Source: CADEED01 sp035525785 (GTDB lineage Bacteria > Pseudomonadota > Gammaproteobacteria > Steroidobacterales > Steroidobacteraceae). From it: a DNA stretch of 5,933 nt. The notes under the pieces are model-generated. The model was not told the origin of the DNA. It made no database searches and saw only the letters and a program-made list of their open reading frames with translations. How positions within the stretch are numbered: position 1 is the first letter of the stretch; each line of letters starts with the position of its first letter. A program made the translations under genes and the position numbers. This document shows positions 5,004 to 5,933 of the stretch, piece after piece. The DNA lies in the NCBI GenBank assembly GCA_035525785.1, contig DATLDQ010000167.1, forward strand, positions 1 to 5,933, in the 5' to 3' direction.

Positions 5004-5933
5004 TTACCAATCCCACATGGTCCCGTCCTCGAGACGCGCGACCGGCAACTGCTTCGGGTTGTAGGGATATTTCGCCGCGAGCTTCTCGTCGATGGTCACA
5101 CCGTGGCCCGCCGACTCGCCGCAGTAGAGGCGGCCGTCCTTGAACGTGTAGTCGTGCGGGAAGACCTCGTCGGTCTCCGGCGCGTGCTTCATGTATTCCT
5201 GGATGCCGAAGTTGGGGACCCAGGTGTCGAAATGCAGCGCGGCGCCCATGCACACGGGCGACAGGTCGGTCGCGCCGTGGAAGCCGGTGCGTACCGAGTG
5301 CAGCGCGGCGAAGTCCGCGATGCGCCGCAGGTGCGTGATGCCGCCGCCGTGCACGATGGTCGTGCGGATGTAGTCGATGAGCTGATTCTCGATGAGGTGC
5401 TTGCAGTCCCAGATGCTGTTGAACACCTCGCCCACGGCAAGCGGCGTCACGGTGTGCCGGCGGATGAGCTCGAAGTTCTTCTGGTTCTCCGCCGGCGTCG
5501 AATCTTCCATCCAGAACAGGCGGTAGGGTTCGAGTGAGCGGCCGAGACGCGCCGCTTCGAGCGGCGACAGACGGTGATGCACATCGTGCAGCAGTTCCAC
5601 TTCGTTGCCGTGATCCTTGCGCAGCCGCTCGAACAGCTTCGGCACGAACTCGAGATATCTCGGCGTCGACCACGCCGTCTCGAGCGGCAGCTCACTTTCT
5701 GCGGGCTCGTACGCGTTCTTGAGATTCGAGATGCCGTACGCCTTCTTGATGCCGGGCACGCCGCTCTGCGCGCGGATCGCCTTGTATCCCTGCGCGATGT
5801 ATTTGCCGACCTCGGCGCTGCACTCGTCGATGTCCTTGCCGTTCGCGTGTCCATATACGAGCACGCCTTCGCGCGAGCGGCCGCCGAGCAACTGGTACAG
5901 CGGCTGATTCGACATCTTGCCGAGGATGTCCCA
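5004..5933 (-). CDS. manD: D-mannonate dehydratase, enolase superfamily (ManD type), N-terminus beyond window
   Basis: This cytoplasmic Mg2+-dependent enzyme removes water from D-mannonate to give 2-keto-3-deoxy-D-gluconate, the late step of glucuronate breakdown. The 309 codons present begin inside WDILGKMSNQ, the conserved end of the N-terminal capping domain, and end with WDW. Counting from the Met at 5915, the active-site set is R48, Y60, D111, H113, E137, E163, H213, D217 and E240. With a constant offset of 99 these equal R147, Y159, D210, H212, E236, E262, H312, D316 and E339 of the Novosphingobium ManD as I remember it. D111, E137 and E163 are the metal ligands. The offset implies about 93 missing residues, with the true start some 280 bases past the right edge. 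The Met at 5915 is internal, not the start. The gene is convergent with the CE15 gene and must have a promoter outside the window. It is unrelated in fold to UxuA. A low-activity or gluconate-preferring (RspA-like) member of the same subgroup is the main alternative. Confidence 0.92.
   Translation of the reverse strand, partial: WDILGKMSNQPLYQLLGGRSREGVLVYGHANGKDIDECSAEVGKYIAQGYKAIRAQSGVPGIKKAYGISNLKNAYEPAESELPLETAWSTPRYLEFVPKLFERLRKDHGNEVELLHDVHHRLSPLEAARLGRSLEPYRLFWMEDSTPAENQKNFELIRRHTVTPLAVGEVFNSIWDCKHLIENQLIDYIRTTIVHGGGITHLRRIADFAALHSVRTGFHGATDLSPVCMGAALHFDTWVPNFGIQEYMKHAPETDEVFPHDYTFKDGRLYCGESAGHGVTIDEKLAAKYPYNPKQLPVARLEDGTMWDW

Noticed and set aside
1..5933. CRISPR arrays, tRNA or rRNA genes, insertion sequences, defence or phage genes
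   Set aside because: I saw no regularly spaced repeats, structured RNA genes, transposase motifs or nuclease domains. The window is filled by ordinary catabolic genes.

Overview
The window is GC-rich (roughly two thirds G+C by eye), with compact genes, G/C-ending codons, Sec signal peptides and a LacI-type regulator. This suggests a proteobacterium that lives on plant polysaccharides (the xanthomonad, caulobacter or sphingomonad kind of lifestyle). The sequence alone does not fix the genus.

Layout, left to right. (1) Bases 1-25 hold the first codons of a leftward gene cut by the window edge. It has a very good ribosome binding site, and an imperfect operator-like palindrome lies about 85 bases upstream of its start. 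(2) A leftward LacI-family regulator ends at 184. (3) A short divergent intergenic region carries a perfect 12-base palindrome with a central CG. (4) A rightward pair follows: a secreted GH67 alpha-glucuronidase (1351-3531) and, 56 bases later, a secreted CE15 glucuronoyl esterase (3588-4928). (5) After a 75-base convergent gap comes a leftward D-mannonate dehydratase of the enolase superfamily (ManD type), which lacks its N-terminal quarter because the window ends.

The genes fit one pathway, the use of (4-O-methyl)glucuronic acid side chains of glucuronoxylan. The CE15 enzyme would cut the ester that ties glucuronate to lignin. The GH67 enzyme would then release (methyl)glucuronate from xylo-oligosaccharide ends. 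Inside the cell, glucuronate would be isomerised and reduced to mannonate by steps not seen here (UxaC- and UxuB-type), and ManD would dehydrate mannonate to 2-keto-3-deoxygluconate. The LacI-family protein is the obvious candidate regulator, with the palindromes at 1327-1338 and 111-124 as candidate operators.

This is best read as a known type of uronic-acid utilisation locus rather than a new system. The points worth a second look are the operator pair, the missing canonical catalytic glutamate in the CE15 enzyme, the unusual start regions of the regulator and of the alpha-glucuronidase, and the gene cut off at the left edge.
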